Program-made: the position numbers and the translations under genes
In this document: piece by piece, positions 34,826 through 47,277 of the stretch
How the letters are laid out: each line of letters opens with the position of its first letter
Position numbering within the stretch: position 1 is the stretch's first letter
NCBI GenBank assembly: GCA_012932865.1
Contig: SAXG01000009.1
Span: 543,163 to 607,162 of the forward strand
Direction of reading: 5' to 3'
Origin: Amylostereum areolatum
Taxonomy: Eukaryota > Basidiomycota > Agaricomycetes > Russulales > Stereaceae
Length of the DNA stretch: 64,000 nucleotides
Notes under the pieces: model-generated
Database searches by the model: none
What the model was told of the DNA's origin: nothing
The model's input: only the letters and a program-made list of their open reading frames with translations

Positions 34826-35450
34826 TGGAACGGCAGGAACAGTTCTTTGCAGAGACTCGATCAAGATCATGTAAACAGCGTGGATGGGCTGGGCTGGTTC
34901 AAACATTCAACGTGGATCCCACCTACCTCGCCGCCATATCCACCTTACACCGTCTTGTGTGCCCCGCCCGTACGCGGACGTTCCCGAGAGGGTCTCGCCC
35001 TTGATGTCTGCGCCTCTCGCCAGGGAGTAACAAACCCACGGAGCGACCGATCCTACCAGTCACATTCCCTCGCCCGCCATTGTCATCGAGCGGGAGCGTC
35101 GTCCCTACCAGCAAGCGTCTCCATACAAGGCAACGCCCAGTGCAGATGATACGGCCAATAACCTTTCCACCGCCATATCCCTTGGGTCGCTCTATCATGA
35201 GTTTGAAGCTAACGCGGCGATCCCGAATCTCGACTACACTGAGGACTTTCGCACACGGGCACAGGCCAACAAGGAGAATGCCTGTGTTGGACGTTTTAGG
35301 GAGAAAACGCAGGCATTTTCGGAGGGGCGCGAAAAGAAAATGATGCTTTACGCGCAAGATATTCGTTGCTTGACGAAGAAGCCAGCAGTGTCACTTTTGC
35401 TCTTGAGTGGCCTGCTATCTGTGGACAGCACCGTATTGACGATCGTGTGA
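34826..35450 (+). CDS. Hypothetical protein, two candidate exons
   Basis: An ATG at 34826 opens a 58-codon frame, MERQEQFFAETRSRS then WAGLVQTFNVDPTYLAAIST, which looks coding. In another frame, about 35055-35448, a long compositionally protein-like stretch reads IPSPAIVIERERRPYQQASP, LSTAISLGSLYHEFEANAAI, NLDYTEDFRTRAQANKENAC and FSEGREKKMMLYAQDIR, ending at a TGA near 35448. A small intron around 34985-35022 would be needed to join them, but no clean phase was found. A third frame is also open over part of this DNA. I do not recognise a family. Both pieces are probably parts of one gene. Confidence 0.35.
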
Positions 35451-35904
35451 TTGTGACTCTAAAGAAATTCAAAGCATCTTTAACGAGTTAGGGAATTGCT
35501 CACAGGAGTGCTGTTGAGGGTCGGCAGGGTATAAGCAGGAAAAGGCGACGGACTTGCGCTCGTGGAAGTAAAGCCGTGTGGATACACGTACATACAAGTG
35601 TGACATATGCTGGCGCGAATGCACGGACGGGTCAGAGGTAGAGTGCATAAACTCATAACGAGACACGAAGGCGGAGGAATGAGGGAATGAGTACTTGAGT
35701 GACTGAGTTCGGTCGGTGGACCCTGGGTGGACCGGTGGGAATAGCGCTCAGGCGCTCAGGAACGAAGTCAATGGCTTTGGATTCTAACATGCGTAAACAA
35801 TATTGCTACCGGGGGAACCACACTATTCGTGGATAAGATATGTGATGAACCCGGTAGGCTCCTCGGAGTCATGCATATTTCATCGCACAGTACATCGACA
35901 CATG
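35451..35904. other. Intergenic stretch
   Basis: No gene seen. It includes short direct repeats of GCGCTCAGG (about 35745-35760) and GAATGAG/ACTTGAGTGACTGAG runs (about 35675-35710). Confidence 0.4.
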
Positions 35905-37038
35905 CTACTTCGCTTGCTTGTGGCTCCCGTCGAAACTGACATCCTCCTCTCTCTCCAGCAGACGGAACTCAGGCAAGCCGCTGACCCACCCCGCAAACGC
36001 AGAGCCAACCTTCTTCCCCGTGGCCTCCGCTTGTTCCGGGGGTATCTTTACCGTCTGTCTGCCGCGGGCTGCCGCCGCGCCGTCTGCTAGCATTTGGACT
36101 TGGCAGCACTTCTCCATAGAGATGTAGAAAAAGACCGTAGCTTCAATAGTGTTGGTGGCCACAAGAAGGCCGTGGTTTTGGAGAATGGCAGCCTGAGTGA
36201 ATGAATAATGAAATGTGGGCAGCCAATCCCGGGTGTTAGGGGACACTTTACGATACAGAGCACGTACCTTTTTTGAACCCAAGGCTTTCGCAATCGCGCG
36301 TCCTTCCTCGGTGTCAGCCACAACACCTTCGTACTGCGAATACAGTGCATGATCCTGCATGCAAAGACAAGACCACCTTCCGTATAAATATCGAGAGCAA
36401 TCAAGTGAATGGTGGCGGCATACATCATAAAAGGCACAACTGTCCTGCGAGATCGCGTCCAGAGTTAGTCCGAGGGTAGAAAATGCTTTTCCATAGAGCG
36501 AATGGGAATGAGCGGCGCAGATGACGTCCGGGCGGGCCTTGTGAATCTCGGAGTGAATCATGAACGCAGCGGTGTTGAGAACACGGTAGGGACCGGACTC
36601 CTCGAGCATGTTGGCTTCGTGATCGACTAGGAGCAGATCACTGGGCTGAATGAGCTTGAAATGCATTCCCTGAGACACAATATCATGACGAGGAGGTAGT
36701 GCAAGAAGGGTATACTGACGAAGGGGTTGACCCAAAAGCAATTTTGATCGATGGGGTCCTGCGAACGAAATGATCAGGTGTCCATTGGGTTTCTAGTGAT
36801 CTACGCACTCGCGCTGTGATATGACCAGCAATTCCCTCATCGTACACAAGTTTGCCTGACGAACAGTGTGCGATGCGTGAGATGATGTAATGTTCTGCGG
36901 GATCAGTGCTATACACGTACCAAAGATGCGCAATGCTTGAGCCAACCTGAACTTGAGGAAAGCCCGTTCCTCGAGTTTATCGGAGAAGACGGGGGGTCTA
37001 GGAGCTGAAGGAGAGAGGTTGGGCGGAAGCTTGAGCAT
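35905..37038 (-). CDS. Class II aldolase/adducin-domain protein
   Basis: Zinc-dependent sugar-phosphate aldolase fold; fungal members of this subgroup are mostly uncharacterised. Start MLKLPPNLSPSAPRPPVFSD, then LEERAFLKFRLAQALRIFG. After introns come YDEGIAGHITARDPID, CFWVNPFG, MHFKLIQPSDLLLVDHEANM and VLNTAAFMIHSEIHKARPDV. The metal site CAAHSHSLYGKAFSTLG has the HxH pair and AAILQNHGLLVATNTIEATV the third histidine. YEGVVADTEEGRAIAKALG lies between. The C-terminal tail is LEREEDVSFDGSHKQAK. Four or five introns; about 300 residues. An acid residue near the site comes from the HSEIH helix. The substrate is not predictable from sequence. Confidence 0.86.
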
Positions 37039-37966
37039 CGGAGTATGTCGAAGGTGCAAGTGAAAGGAAACGCACTGATCACCGATTGAGCATTTAAATA
37101 GCCAGCCGGGGACGTGCACAAAACCGGTTATATCAGCTGGAACTTGAGAGAGGGTCAGATGATCCTTCCAAGTTCCAACCTTCGTCGAACGCCGAACGAC
37201 ATACCCGGACTCATTGTCATAGCGCATGCCAGCTGCTACACAGACATGCGAAACCTTCGACCAATGTACTCTGTTTGTTTCATCGAAGGCCATACATGTT
37301 CGGGATGGCATGAGCCTGAGGCGCGCCTGGGTCGGCGATGGAACGGGTAGTAGGCAGTCACGGGCGTGTTACCGCGGTTAACGCTTGGTGATATCAAAGC
37401 ACGGGAGCACGGGTCCGGACAACGCAAATGAGTAAGAGTTTGAAGCTTGAAGTTTGAACCTTGGGAGGGGGGAGGGAAGTGACCTACAGCAAATTTGCCT
37501 GTTGAACCTGATTTCGGGCGAAGGACTGGTGGGGGATCGGGTAAGTTTACATATGAAAGAGCTGTGGGTTTATGTTGGATATGGAGACTGAGTGCGGTGA
37601 GGCATCGAGGCATGATATGACAGCGCGAACGCGTAGATGGGCCAGGGCCACATGACCGATGCATAGGACCTATTTTGGACGAGATGATGAGTTGCTCAAC
37701 GGAAAGCCTGGAATTTGCCAAGGGTCTTGTAATCTTGAGACTGTTCACTTGACAGAGTTTCGCTCGGTGCTTTGAACGTTGAACATCGAACCTGGAAGGA
37801 GACATGTAAGATGCAAATATAATCAAGACGCGATAGATTACAGAATAATGGCAAGAAGATGAGTCCTGATATACAGAAAACAAGACGACACAGCGAGATC
37901 GACAGATACGGCGAGGTAAAGAAAAATAAGATGGGAACCGAATAGAAAAGACACACAGATCTCAAC
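37039..37966. other. Gene-free stretch between convergent transcripts
   Basis: About 930 bases. A 215-codon minus-strand open frame (37236-37883) has no family features, Cys/His/Arg-rich odd composition and no splice logic. I see promoter or terminator DNA only. Confidence 0.4.
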
Positions 37967-40652
37967 CTAACGTCGACTACGAGTCGACGCTGCCCTCCCC
38001 TTCCTTTTTGATTGTCGGGTTGCTTCCTCCTCCTCCTCCTCGTCTACCACCCCTTCCACGTATCCAGCGCCCATAAAAACCGGCTTTCCCCCGGCACCAC
38101 CGTGTGCCAAGTAGCCCTTGTTCTTGCTTCTGCTGCCGACACCCACCAGGACCTCATCCTCCACGTCAAACCCACGGAAGTCCTCCTCGCTGAGGCTATC
38201 TTCGGCCTGTCGAAGCTCCTCGTCCAAAGTTCGTCGGCGCTCTATTTTGGTCGTTGGAACCCGGGATCCGCCGCGCGTTGACGATGTGTTTTCCACCCGT
38301 GTAAACTTCAGAGGCGGCCGCTGCAATGCAGTCCTCTGTGGAATCATGCTACGTCCATGACCTTTCTTCGGAAGTGCGGGTTCAGGCTCGGGAGATTGTG
38401 TGTTGGTGTAAGGAAGATTTAACGGATCCTCGTCCGAATCCTCCAGGTAGATATCTGGGCGCGTAGGCGTACGTCTGGGTAAGCGGGCGGGAGGACGAGG
38501 TTTAACTGGCGTAGGCGCAGGGAGAGGTGATTTCGGTGGTCGTTTCTCCAACAACCTCTCGAAGGACAATGAAGACAACTTTGGTCGAGGTGGCGTGTTC
38601 GAGCGAGGGATTGATGACCGCTTCTGGGGCGAAGTCATATAAACATCGGGGATCTCTTCCTCAGTATCGGCGATGGCGAGTTGGTTATCGTCGACGGGAG
38701 CGAGAGGGGGGGTAGCAGGTATCCGGTCATCGGGGCTGGTGTCGCCTTCGTGGTCAATATCATCAGACATCAGTGAAGGTGTGACATCCGTGCCGTCAAC
38801 CGAGCTAGAGGGCCATCCACGCGTTGGAATATATGACCGGGATAGTGATGAGGGACCTGCAATAGGCTGACTGGCTGGAAGGCCACTGAATGAGCGCGAG
38901 AACGGATCCAGATCCAATTTGGGGCGGGGCGGTGGGAGGGAAGTTTCTGTGAGGCGACGTTTGAGGGCTTGTATATCTTGTCCGTCGGTCGGTCGTTTGC
39001 GTTTTTCGCCCAACCGAGGGAATGTACCACTGCTTAGGTCGACAGGGCCGCCTGCAACCTTCCTGAGACGTACAGTTTTCATTTCGTCCAGGAAAGCGGC
39101 CATTTTGTCGGATGGAACATTGACAGTGGGCTGGCCTTTTCGCTTCGGAGGCGCCGGAGGATTTATGGGAGCTTCTACAGGCGTGCCGGTATGTCTTAAG
39201 CTGGCACGTGCATGTGCAATAAGTGATTCAGGGTCGATGTCAGATGTTGGCGCCCGCATACGGAAAGAAGGAAGCGGGGGTGGTGGAGGTGGAGGTGGGG
39301 GCATGGCGTTTGTGGTTGGATAGACAGATGCTGGGCTTGGACGTTTGGCGAGCTACAGGGAATTTAGCGGACGTTCCAGTCAAAGAATGTGACTCGTCCT
39401 TACCTCTCCCTTGAGCCATTGGACCTGCTCTTCGAGTAGACGAATTTTCTCCTTGTATTCATCTCTTTCTTCCCGGATCCCTGAGGTGTCTGCTTCGTGC
39501 TCCCAGAGACTCTCCTTCTCGCGATGCTCCTGACGAACAGCAAGAAGTTCTTTCTCCTTCCCCAGCATGCCGAAACCAACGTTATGTGTTTCATACCGTC
39601 CGTTGGAAGGGGACGATGGCAGCACCGTGGATGGATCCGTATCCTGAGCTCGCCCCTTACCCTTGATATCTCGTGAACGCTTGGTAGGGGTGTCAAGGTG
39701 TGCTGGCGGAGTCCTTTCCCTCGGAGGTCGGGCTGAGGCTAGTTGACTAGATGTCGGGTGTGGCGAAGTTGAGGAGCCAGCCAATGGAATCGTGTATTCA
39801 ACGTAAGAGGATGATGAACCTTGACCAAAGCGAGTAGGTGCAGGGCTAGCAGTGTCTGGAGCGAACCTGGCGTGTCGTTCGTCGTGCATGTCATCGGGCT
39901 CCATTGACTCTGACCGAGGGAACAATGAGCCAGGCATTGTGATAGATGAACGTCGCCTTAATGCGCGCAGCCGCGTCGGAAGAGGCGGTGGGGAAGGTGA
40001 TGCCGAGTGTGAGAGCTCAGGGGCTTGTGGTTCTGAAAGAATGGAATCAGCTTCAAGCTGGAGAGGCTTCTCTGAGAGTAGCGCACCTTCATTTTCAGCA
40101 GGGATTGGGTCTCGGACTTGCGATTTTCGGGTGGAAAGAAGTGTGGGAGAAGGTGAACGGGGATGTGCAAGGACAGAACGTGGATGGATGGTTTTAGACG
40201 CAGGTTTGCGCTGGCGAGGGCTAGGGCTGCTGTCGTCGTCGTCTTCGCTGTGGGTTTTGCGTCGGCGGCGACTAGAATGTCCTCCAGAAGGGCGATCCAG
40301 CCGGCGCGATGTGGACGCGTCGTCCTGTCACATTTTTTGTTTGAGCCTCATACATGTACTCCAAAGATGCACCCACACACCTCGGAGAGCTCCTGCTCAC
40401 GAGATATTCTCTCCTCACTTCTCGCGCGTCTTCGTGATCGAGTTACATGACTTCCTGGGCGTGTTCTATGCCTCGAGATACGCGAGGTGGACGCCTGATT
40501 TGAAGTGAAAAAGGTAAGACAAGGCCGCCAGAACAAACTAGGGCACGCACCTCTGTTGCGGATCCACCGGTTGCAGAGGAGACAAAATCCTGCACTTCAC
40601 GCGATATGTATCCAATTACGCTGGAGAAAAGGCCCGATTCGACGGGTGCCAT
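37967..40652 (-). CDS. Unknown large proline-rich protein with coiled coil and WH2-like motif
   Basis: The first exon from 40652 encodes MAPVESGLFSSVIGYISREV and QDFVSSATGG. Then come an acidic/basic Ser-rich region (RRRRKTHSEDDDDSSPSPRQ) and MPGSLFPRSESMEPDD. A clear coiled coil, EKELLAVRQEHREKESLWEH through REERDEYKEKIRLLEEQVQW, precedes a small intron. Then a polyproline run (MPPPPPPPPPLPSF) is followed 60 residues later by DKMAAFLDEMKTVRLRKVAG, similar to the actin-binding WH2 motif (amphipathic helix followed by LRKV). The remainder is disordered with basic clusters and ends TRSRR at 37967. About 800 residues. No known family is assigned. It is divergent from the nucleoporin gene, 215 bases apart. 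Confidence 0.68.
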
Positions 40653-40867
40653 GGTCGCTGAAGCCGCTGGGCGAGAGTTGAGTTTGGGCGGGATGGTGGT
40701 TTGCGTCAAGACGCGAGCGGCGGCAAATCAACACGCATAAACAACGCGCTCGCTCCCCCGGTGACCGAGTCCGTCCCACGACATTGAACATATCTCACTG
40801 ATCCTCCTCACGGTCATTCGAAGGATTTAGAGTAGATCTGCCATACTTGGCGGTCCCCATCTACGCC

Positions 40868-43800
40868 ATGAATGTCACTCAATTACAACAACCGCCACCC
40901 TCACAGGTTCAACGAGTCGCATCCGAAGCCGAGGATGTCACACCGGACGTGCGTTTCTAGTGCTTATTTTTGCTCGCCTTGCTTATTTCCTCCTTAGTTC
41001 TTGTCCATTAAGCTCGTGAGCAAACGTGGGGGGATCAGGATTTCGCCGAAACGATTCGACCTCGATGTCTTTCCGGGCAAGGCCCAGCTCTTAGCTGTCT
41101 CCAATTTGGCAGAATGGTTCGCCGCTGTTACTCTGTCGGACTCGGGATTCTGTGAGTCATATCTCTGTTCCTCCTCTATGTGCGTTTCTAACTATGTCCA
41201 GCCATCGTATTCTCACCTCTGGCCCAACTACGCGCTGAACTTCCGATGGGCGATGAATCGAAAACAAGAGCAGTTCAGCCTCAGCGTGTGTTAGGATTTG
41301 CCACTGGGACACCCAATCACATACTATACGCGCTCAACGAGACTCGACTAGTAGTGGCTCTCGTCGAAGGACCGGTCCTCGTGTACGATACCTCGGCGCT
41401 TCACAGACCTGGAACCGACCACATTTCGCCACTCCATTCTTTTCCTCCGACAACATCGACTGCCGTGCGACAAATATCTGCGAATCCTGGAGACCTTCCC
41501 GATCTCGTTGCTCTCCTCCGCGAGCCAGACGGGAGTGGGGAAAGTCAACTGGTTGAAGTGTTGAATGTCGCCACTCTCCAATCAATCGCGGGATGGCGAG
41601 GGGGTGGGAGTTCGGAGACCTTCCCGACAAGCAGTGTGTTTTCCGTTTTCTCACGTTATATATATATATATCTTACTGACGCTATCCTTAGTCTCTTGGT
41701 CGCCTAAGGGGAAACAGATGGCCATTGGTCTTCAAAGTGGCGATATCATCACATTCAGTCCAACGGAGCCCGGTCAGGTCAAGATGTTCGTTCCCAGCCC
41801 GCCTTCTGAGCAAAAACAAAGCGTCATCCACACCTCGTGGCTATCAAACCCGTCATTCTACAGCATTTTCGCTGCACCTGGAGCGTTGGATCCGCAGAGT
41901 GCCTTGACGCATATCCTCACTTCATACGACAGCAAACGCAACTCGGCGTCGGACATCAGCATGCCTATCTACTTTTTCCCCAATGGGCTACGCGCTCCCG
42001 GCACCTTCACTGTTACCTTGCGCAATTGGGATCCCGCGAAGATTATGCTCGTCGTTGGTGACAGCGTGACCGCTGATATCGCCGTCATTGGTTACATCTC
42101 TACTCCCGCGGGAGATGTCTGGCAAAGACTGTCCTCAGAAGATGCCGCAACACCCAGTATGCCCCTGGACACAGACCAACAAGAGACGGTCATGATCGGG
42201 TTCGAGATGGATGTTAAGAACACCCAGACTTTCACCCATATCACGCCATCTGGAGAAGAGCTCGATGTACCCCCTCCACCGATTATCTATGCATACGGGA
42301 ATGACGGCGTCATTGTCGGATGGTTCATCGTCAACACACGAGGGACTGTTTATCCAGGCATGTCTACCCCTGCAGCTGCGATAGCCATGGTGCCAGAACC
42401 CACTCCTAGACCTGCACCTCCCAGTCTTCCTCCTGCCCCCACGTTCGGACAGCCATTTGGAACCACAAACGTCGCCCCATCAACGTCTTCCTTTGGTCAA
42501 AGTGCTTTTGGGAATACAGGTTTTGGCTCCAACCAGTCGTCGACTCAGAATGCTTCTGCCTTTGGAGCGTCCCCACCCTCTACCTCAAGCAGTGGTCTTG
42601 GAGCCTTTGGCTCATCGAATGTCCCAGCTGTGGGTTCCTCGAGTGGATTCGCGGCTTTTGCCTCATCTGGCCCAAGTGCATTCGGTCGACCAGTATTCGG
42701 CTCTCCTCCGGCGACCACACCACCTTCCTCTCAGATGGAACGCGCCGAATCGCAAGACATGATGTCTACAGATTCAGGCCCAAGTTTCGGTGGTTTATCA
42801 CTTGGCCAGAGCAACACGGATCCTTCTCCGAAGGAGGGTAGAGGGGCAGTGAGCATGTTTGGCACTCAGGCTTCCGAGCCTAGTCAAACCTCCACAGGAC
42901 TTTCTTCGTTTGGTGAGAGCGGTGGGACGAAGTTCTCGTCTGGTTTTGGTCTCTATGCGCAAACGAGCCAGCCTAAACCGACCGTTGACACCCAGACAAC
43001 ATCCGCATCTGAGCAACCCAAGCCATTCTCCTCGTCCGGCCAAACAGGTTTCGGCACCTCAGCATTTGGACAGAGTGGATTTGGAGGAAAATCTACCTTC
43101 GGGCAGAGCGCCTTCGGCCAATCTGCGTTCGGCAAACCAGCATTCGCAGGGTCGCCGATGTCGATGACGCCTCAACCTTCACCTGCAACTACTACCTCTA
43201 CAGCCTTTGGAGGCGGGGGCTTCGCATCTTTTGCTTCGGGTGGTCCTAGCTCGTTCAAACCTACCCAGAACCAAACAACTCCCACAAGTGGATCGGCGTT
43301 CGGTGGAGGAGGAGGTTTTGCTTCTTTTGCTTCCGGTGGTACATCATCTTTTGGCGCTGCTGCTGCCAAACCTTCGCAGACCTCCGTTCCTGCCTGGAGG
43401 TCAACTGGAGATGATAAGCCAGTCGATTTGACGCCTTCGACAGTTTTTGGCGGATCAGCGGCCCCAACCCCACGAACGTCCACCACGCCTCCTGCTACGC
43501 CTCCTAGTGCTCCTCCCCCTCCCACTACCCCCCCTGCTTTTAGCAGTGGCAATGGTACAAGCACGACTCCACCGTTTTCTACTACAAACGCACCGACTAC
43601 TCCCGCCAGCCCTTCGCCGGGAACTGCGTCTACTACACCCTCCGCCCCTCCGCCCGCGAACGCGTTCTCAGGCCTGAAGTCCCGAGCGTCACCGTTCGGG
43701 AATAGCGGAGCTTTTGCCTCGTCTAATGCTTTCGGTTCCTTCACCCCCGACTCACCGTTTGCCAACCCTAAGCCTGTCGCGTCGGTCTCCGCATTTTCCC

Positions 43801-46800
43801 ATCCCGTGTCAGCTTTTGCCACATCTACTGCTCCTCCAACAGGTTCATCTGGCTCTGTTTTTGGACAGCCTTCCAGTCTAGGTGGGGGCGGACAGTCTGC
43901 GTTTGGTCGGTCCGGGTTTGGTACACCCTCTACGCCTAGCCCTGCACCCAGTACTACCCCTACAACGACACCCGCAGCTGCTTCAGCTTTCAGTGCGTTC
44001 AGCAGCGCAACGAGTGCATTTGGCAAACCAGCAAGTTCCGGGAAGTCGTTCAGTGAGCTTTTGCAAGATAGGAAACCCGATGGAAAGGATGCGGCGAAGG
44101 ACAAAGAGACTGCCAAGGTTCCTGCTACACCCCCGAGTGCCGATCCTAAGGCACTCGTCTCGGCATTCCCTAGGTCTGTTTTCTCCAAACCGCCACCTCC
44201 CGCAGAAGCAGACAAGGATACGGGTGATAGCAAGGGAAAGCAAGTAGTCAAGGAGACATCGAGCGGCGACTTGTCCACTGGGTCTCTCTCGATGTCGTCA
44301 TCCTTTGTTGAGGTATCGAAACCTCTGCAAGAGGATGACGAAGGAGAGGACGGACCCCCGACCGATGACGAGGAAGAGGGGGAGGAAGTTGACGAGGTAG
44401 AGGGCGAAGGGCAGTCTATCGACGACTTCTTGTCGGATACGTACTCGGATGAACCATCTCAGGTGGAGGAAGGTGAAGATGAAGATGAAGATACCGGGGA
44501 AGTCCGTGGCAGTGAAGACGAAGAAACGGAGGAAGAGGAAGAACTAGATGACGTAACTCCTCAGACAGAACCCACGTCGGTTCCTCTCCCCGCCTCGCGC
44601 TCACCTACAGCCACGCCCCAGCAGAGGCCTTCAATATTCTTGCAACCTACGACTCCAGATCCTGCCGACAAGAAAAAGCCTACAAGCCGTGAACAGAGTA
44701 CCACACCGCCAGGTTCTCCAACACAATCACCTTCGCCTGCTCTTCTTCATCCTACGCCGACGCTCCCCTCTCCATCACCGTCGCCTACGTCCGGGATTGG
44801 ACTTGGTCGCCCCAGCACACGTCCTACGCGTAGTTCACCTCTTGCAAATTCGATCGCGGCTGATGACGAAGATGACGAAGATACAGCGAGGCCTTCTATC
44901 TCTGAAACAAGCAACAAACCTCGACCAGCGTCTCCCAAGACACCTTTTGGTCTATGGTCGACCCCGACATCCTCGTCAGTGGACTCTAAAATTCCTGCCC
45001 CACTTTTCCAGCCCAGGCCAACCGTCAAAACGGAACCGCTGACCCCGCCTGTGGAGGAGAAACAAAAGACATCGCCAGTCGCCGATAGACCGAAGACCCC
45101 ACCGGCTCAGTCCCTCTTAGGCTCCGGATCCAAGTCTTCTGCCTCGACAGCAGCGCCTACCACTAAACCCTCTACCATGCCGCCTCCTTCCTCGGTATCT
45201 GGCACCAAGCCCGGATCGATCTTTGGGTCGATCTTTGGGTCGACACCTGCACCTGCACCTGGCTTGTTGTTGACCCCGGCGTCGAAGTCTCCTGGCTCAC
45301 CGTTCGGTGGTCTTTCGTCCTCAGCGCCATCCACCGCACCTAAACAGGGCGGCCCCGGTCCTTCACCCACTACAGCGTCATCAACACCCGGTGTAGCTGC
45401 TCCGTCCACGTTTGGACATGCTCCGGCGCCGAAACCGTCACTCACATCCACTGCCGGAGCACCGTCTTCCTTCGGTAATGCTCCGCCTATGATTCCGCCT
45501 GCAGCTCCCCCTAGACCGGCGGGACCCCCGGAGCACCCAATGCAGGTCGAGTTTGGCCGGTTGTTTATCTCGTTGGCTAAGGACCTGGAAGAGGTGGGGG
45601 ATGTCCTACCGTCTTATGTTCAGCGTGTATGCTGATCCTTCTTTACTTATAGTTGGGTTCGTTGGCGAAGGAGGCTTCGCGCAGAAGAGAGGAGATGATA
45701 AATTCCCCGCCCACCGCGTCTGCGAATTCATTACATTCGATTGAGGACATCACGCGTCTGGACAAGGAAATCGTGGCTACTACAAGCGATCTTGTCTACT
45801 TGGAAACATCTAGGAAGGAAGACGGCATCACTGTCCGCGAGCTTGAAACTGGCGTGCTCAGAGGTGTGTTCTTTTATCATCTCGTTATCACTTGAGATTG
45901 ACCGATTTCGTCAGCTAAAACGCGCAGAGAGGAGATTGTGCGGTTCAACAAAGCCAAATCCGACGCCGAGTTCTCGAAGACGCTTCAATCGCGATTCTTG
46001 AGTCCCGAGCATGTCGAGCTGCAGACTCAGCTTCGCAGAAACATCCGGGTACGTCATTCGATTGGATTCTCTGTGGATTGAAGATGTTCATTTTCCTTAG
46101 GCGGCGAGCGACCGCATATCTCAGATGGAAGAGCACCTCCAGGCAGCGAAAAAGATGTTGGACCAAGTCCGAACTGGCAAAGCTCGTGTCAAGTAGGTCG
46201 TAAGTTTTTGACTCCGAGTGCAGTCACTCATCTTATTCCGCTCAGATCTCCCTCACTCGACACAGTGAATCGAACGTCTCGTAACATAGACATCGCCATC
46301 GAGCAACAAGCGGCTGAAATCGACGCTCTCCTCGCGCGTGTGGCCAAGCTGAACTTGGACTCGTCGCCGTCTCCTTCTCCTTCAACCCTGCGCACGCGTG
46401 ACAAACGCCTCCCCGATTCGCCCGTTCGCCCGCCGACCCATGTCACGCAGGACGTCGCGACGACCGCCGCCGCCGCACTCAATGCCGAGCAGTCCGCGCA
46501 AAAGCTCAAGGACGCGCTGCTAAAAGTCCGCCGGGAACCGCTGTTGAACACGCAAGCGTCGGCTGCCGCGCCCACGGCGCCGAAAGCCTTCGCGTCGCCG
46601 ACGCCTGCCATCGGAGGGAATCCTACGCCCTTTAGCGCGCCTTTCACGCTGCCGCCATTCAACATCGACCTGTCGCCTACGGTTGGCCTGGGCGGTTCGC
46701 GCCATCGGGCGGCCGGTGCCGGTGGACACTCGAAGCACCAGAAAGCTGTCCCGCTCAAGCGTGCGGAGGGCTCGCCTGAAGCACCGAAGCTTGCGCCACC

Positions 46801-46885
46801 CCCCGCGTTCGACTGGGGACCGCTGCCCTCAGCGAAACCGATGGCATCGCTTGCATTTGATTTACGTAGTTTCACTCCAAAGTAG
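40868..46885 (+). CDS. FG nucleoporin of the Nup159/Nup214 type
   Basis: Component of the cytoplasmic face of the nuclear pore; in yeast it anchors the Dbp5 helicase for mRNA export. The N-terminal part (about residues 1-430) is a beta-propeller: FLSIKLVSKRGGIRISPKRF, LAVSNLAEWFAAVTLSD, ISWSPKGKQMAIGLQSGDII, GYISTPAGDVWQRL. Then follow some 900 residues rich in SAFG, GFG and FGxxA repeats and TPP-rich linkers, an acidic block (DDEGEDGPPTDDEEEGEE and following, about 44330-44560), more FG repeats with GSIFGSIFGS, and a C-terminal coiled coil over three exons (EDITRLDKEIVATTSDLVYL, EEHLQAAKKMLDQVR, IDIAIEQQAAEIDALLARVA). First exon 40868-40948; about seven introns, one with a TATATA run. The FG region is a single exon of about 4 kb. 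Confidence 0.9.
45211..45242 (+). repeat. Short in-frame tandem repeat GGATCGATCTTT
   Basis: Two and a half copies of a 12-base unit encode GSIFGSIFGS within the nucleoporin FG region. Expansion by slippage in frame adds FG motifs without harming the frame. Confidence 0.6.
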
Positions 46886-47277
46886 GTGTAAAGATCGTGG
46901 CGGTGGATTTGTGTGGGATACATACTGGAAAGAGATGAAGCACCGGATTCTGTATATCTGTTTTTCTTTACAAGTCTATCTGTCTGGTTCTGCACTGTGT
47001 GTTCCTGATATGTGTATACATATTGCTTTGCAAGCTTTTGGGAAACCTCTGTGCACATCAATGCTTATCATGAACTTGGCTCGGAAGCTCCATTGGCAGG
47101 TGCGCCCGCAGATCCTGACTTATCCTCTTCATGCTCGTCATCAAACTGCCCGTCCTCCTGAGCCTCCTCCTCTTCTAGATGCTTGTGCGGATCATATATG
47201 ATGGAATCCAGATGTGCGAGCGCGGCCTGTTTTGGTGACAAGAGGGTGGGGGAAAAGGGAGAGAAAAGGGCAGCTCT

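Noticed and set aside
34923..35357. 144-codon minus-strand open frame
   Set aside because: Antisense to the candidate gene at 34826-35450; Arg/Gly-rich shadow.
37236..37883. 215-codon minus-strand open frame
   Set aside because: Odd composition, no recognisable domain, lies between gene ends; treated as chance.
43172..44278. 368-codon minus-strand open frame
   Set aside because: Antisense shadow of the Gly/Ser/Pro-rich FG region of the nucleoporin; composition-driven, no domain.
47068..47277. Acidic extension of the pICln gene
   Set aside because: Open and acidic, but phase does not join with the upstream exon; the shorter end (NRFAPY) fits the family better.
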